Shown here piece after piece: positions 63,062 to 64,000 of a stretch of DNA of 64,000 nucleotides (within the stretch, counting starts at the first letter, position 1; every line of letters starts with the position of its first letter). The translations under genes were made by a program, and so were the position numbers. The stretch is from the NCBI GenBank assembly GCA_017513135.1, contig JAFWDH010000022.1:248001-312000 (forward strand). The letters run 5' to 3'. This stretch comes from Oscillospiraceae bacterium. GTDB lineage: Bacteria > Bacillota > Clostridia > Oscillospirales > Ruminococcaceae. Below the pieces are notes generated by a model. The model was not told where the DNA came from, did no database searches, and saw only the letters and a program-made list of their open reading frames with translations.

Positions 63062-63382
63062 GGCTTTTCTCCAATTCAGTTTTTTCTCATATTTACTCGT
63101 TTATGAAATAATTACGCTATATAGTATCACTTTGTTACCATCTTCCGATGACTTGCAGGGCTAAACAACCGATACAATGATGACGGTCGGTCATTCTGCA
63201 GTGCCTTTGATCTATGGGTTTGTCTGCTCTTTCAAAACATCCCACAATATGACTATTCCTGAATTCCTCCAGTCATCCAAAAAAGAGTTCATGTTGCCAA
63301 TTTGTGTGGGAAGCAGTTGTATTCATAAATCCCGTAAAGAGTGAATCATATAATTTTTGAAAATACGATTATGCCTTTTACG
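63062..63382. other. Gene-free interval
   Basis: About 320 AT-rich bases between the chain-length regulator and the polymerase genes (both minus). No gene, and no clear terminator or promoter was identified with confidence. Confidence 0.4.
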
Positions 63383-64000
63383 TCATATACATAAAAACCC
63401 AACAGGCTCGCACTTGTAAGTTTCCATCATATTAAGAATACGCTCGAGTTCTTTCGACTTCGTCCTTCCGCACTTAACCACTAAAACTGCTTTCTCGGCG
63501 TTTTTAATCTTCTTGAGAAACTCATAATTCCCAACTGCACCACATGCAGTATCCGCACCTAAACCGCTGTTGTTCAATAATTCCTTGATCCGGTTTACTG
63601 CTTCAGCACTGCAATCGCGGTCCGCGAACACTAATAGTACGGGCCCACTCGAATCTATCTTATCCTGGATCCTGAGAGATGCATAGTCTGCAGACTCGTG
63701 GTTGATTAACTTCACTGATGTACAGTCGTTTCTCGATACTGCGTACGCGTTTTCTCTCTTGTCGTTCTTTTTTATTGATCCTAAACACTCAAGTCCGGTT
63801 TGCCTGTTGACATGCTCTTGGGAAAGCACAGGCTCATAAAGGAGCACATACGCCACGAACAATAACAGCATTACAACAGGGCCTAACACCAAGCCTATGA
63901 CAGCCCATTTAGCTGTTCGTCCTGTGATGTCAGACTCATGTAATAAACTGTTATATCTTTCACAGTCATTTTCCCATACCTTCCGGTATTCTTCCAGTCT
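63383..64000 (-). CDS. Polysaccharide co-polymerase with degenerate tyrosine-kinase-like domain (5' partial)
   Basis: The frame is open to the right edge, so the N-terminus is missing; a TTG at 63892 is an internal codon. Seen here: a charged segment (RLEEYRKVWENDCERYNSLL), a membrane helix (WAVIGLVLGPVVMLLLFVAYVLLY) equal to the second helix of Wzz/CapA-type proteins, then a cytoplasmic domain beginning LECLGSIKKN. That domain follows the layout of the CpsD/CapB kinases (ADYASLRIQDKI, LLVFADRDCSAEAVNRIKELLN, KIKNAEKAVLVVKCGRTKSKELERIL) but has no Walker A GKS/T and no C-terminal Tyr cluster. Confidence 0.75.
   Translation of the reverse strand, partial: RLEEYRKVWENDCERYNSLLHESDITGRTAKWAVIGLVLGPVVMLLLFVAYVLLYEPVLSQEHVNRQTGLECLGSIKKNDKRENAYAVSRNDCTSVKLINHESADYASLRIQDKIDSSGPVLLVFADRDCSAEAVNRIKELLNNSGLGADTACGAVGNYEFLKKIKNAEKAVLVVKCGRTKSKELERILNMMETYKCEPVGFLCI

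Overview
The window looks like a chromosomal segment of an anaerobic member of the Bacillota, most likely class Clostridia. The evidence is the DUF951 and DUF4364 proteins, a PPi-type phosphofructokinase, a reverse rubrerythrin, class B sortase, strong Shine-Dalgarno (SD) sites of the AGGAGG type, and several TTG and GTG starts preceded by good SDs. About 1-50 kb is balanced in base composition and tightly packed. From about 50 kb on the DNA is clearly more AT-rich, with long gene-free gaps and a decayed IS66-type remnant, as expected of an acquired surface-polysaccharide region.

Region by region. 1-4.6 kb (minus): a housekeeping run of glycosyltransferase, DUF951, prfA, Sua5/YwlC and coaE, with coaE running in frame into an M18-type aminopeptidase that leaves the window. 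4.7-6.2 kb: DUF4364 regulator plus an acidic membrane protein. 6.2-16.7 kb: an L-ascorbate (ula) locus. A minus-strand operon carries the lactonase UlaG, an unknown beta-propeller-like protein, UlaE, UlaF, HPr and Enzyme I. A divergent plus-strand operon carries the ascorbate PTS IIA, IIC and IIB, a HAD phosphatase and a DeoR regulator. The decarboxylase UlaD is not in the window. 16.7-25 kb: Cof-type HAD, DUF3592, class II aldolase and PPi-type PFK (divergent, each with a readable promoter), MFS transporter, YitT, tRNA-Pro, GNAT, tRNA-Ala, rubrerythrin. 25-37 kb: esterase, a VanZ/radical-SAM/C_GCAxxG_C_C operon, a membrane-anchored barnase with its barstar, two divergent U32 proteins, CorA, sortase B, and two membrane or surface proteins of unknown role. 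37-42 kb: a Gld-like ABC system with a DUF4340 protein. 42-45.5 kb: unknown protein, Y-family polymerase, YolD-like partner. 45.5-50 kb: a sugar ABC importer whose binding protein appears anchored at both ends.

50.6-58.1 kb is the most unusual part. A winged-helix plus LicC/PntC-like cytidylyltransferase gene stands beside an ABC importer of the Fe3+/2-aminoethylphosphonate type. The permease of that importer is fused in frame to a second copy of the same winged-helix/cytidylyltransferase module, giving a predicted 852-residue protein. I read this as a candidate system that imports a phosphorylated or phosphonate head group, activates it with CTP for surface decoration, and perhaps couples this to transcription. 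An ornithine-cyclodeaminase-like gene follows.

58.1-64 kb holds the IS66 TnpB relic, large hairpins, and the end of an exopolysaccharide cluster on the minus strand (chain-length regulator with a degenerate kinase-like domain, EpsG-like polymerase, two glycosyltransferases). The cluster continues beyond the right edge.
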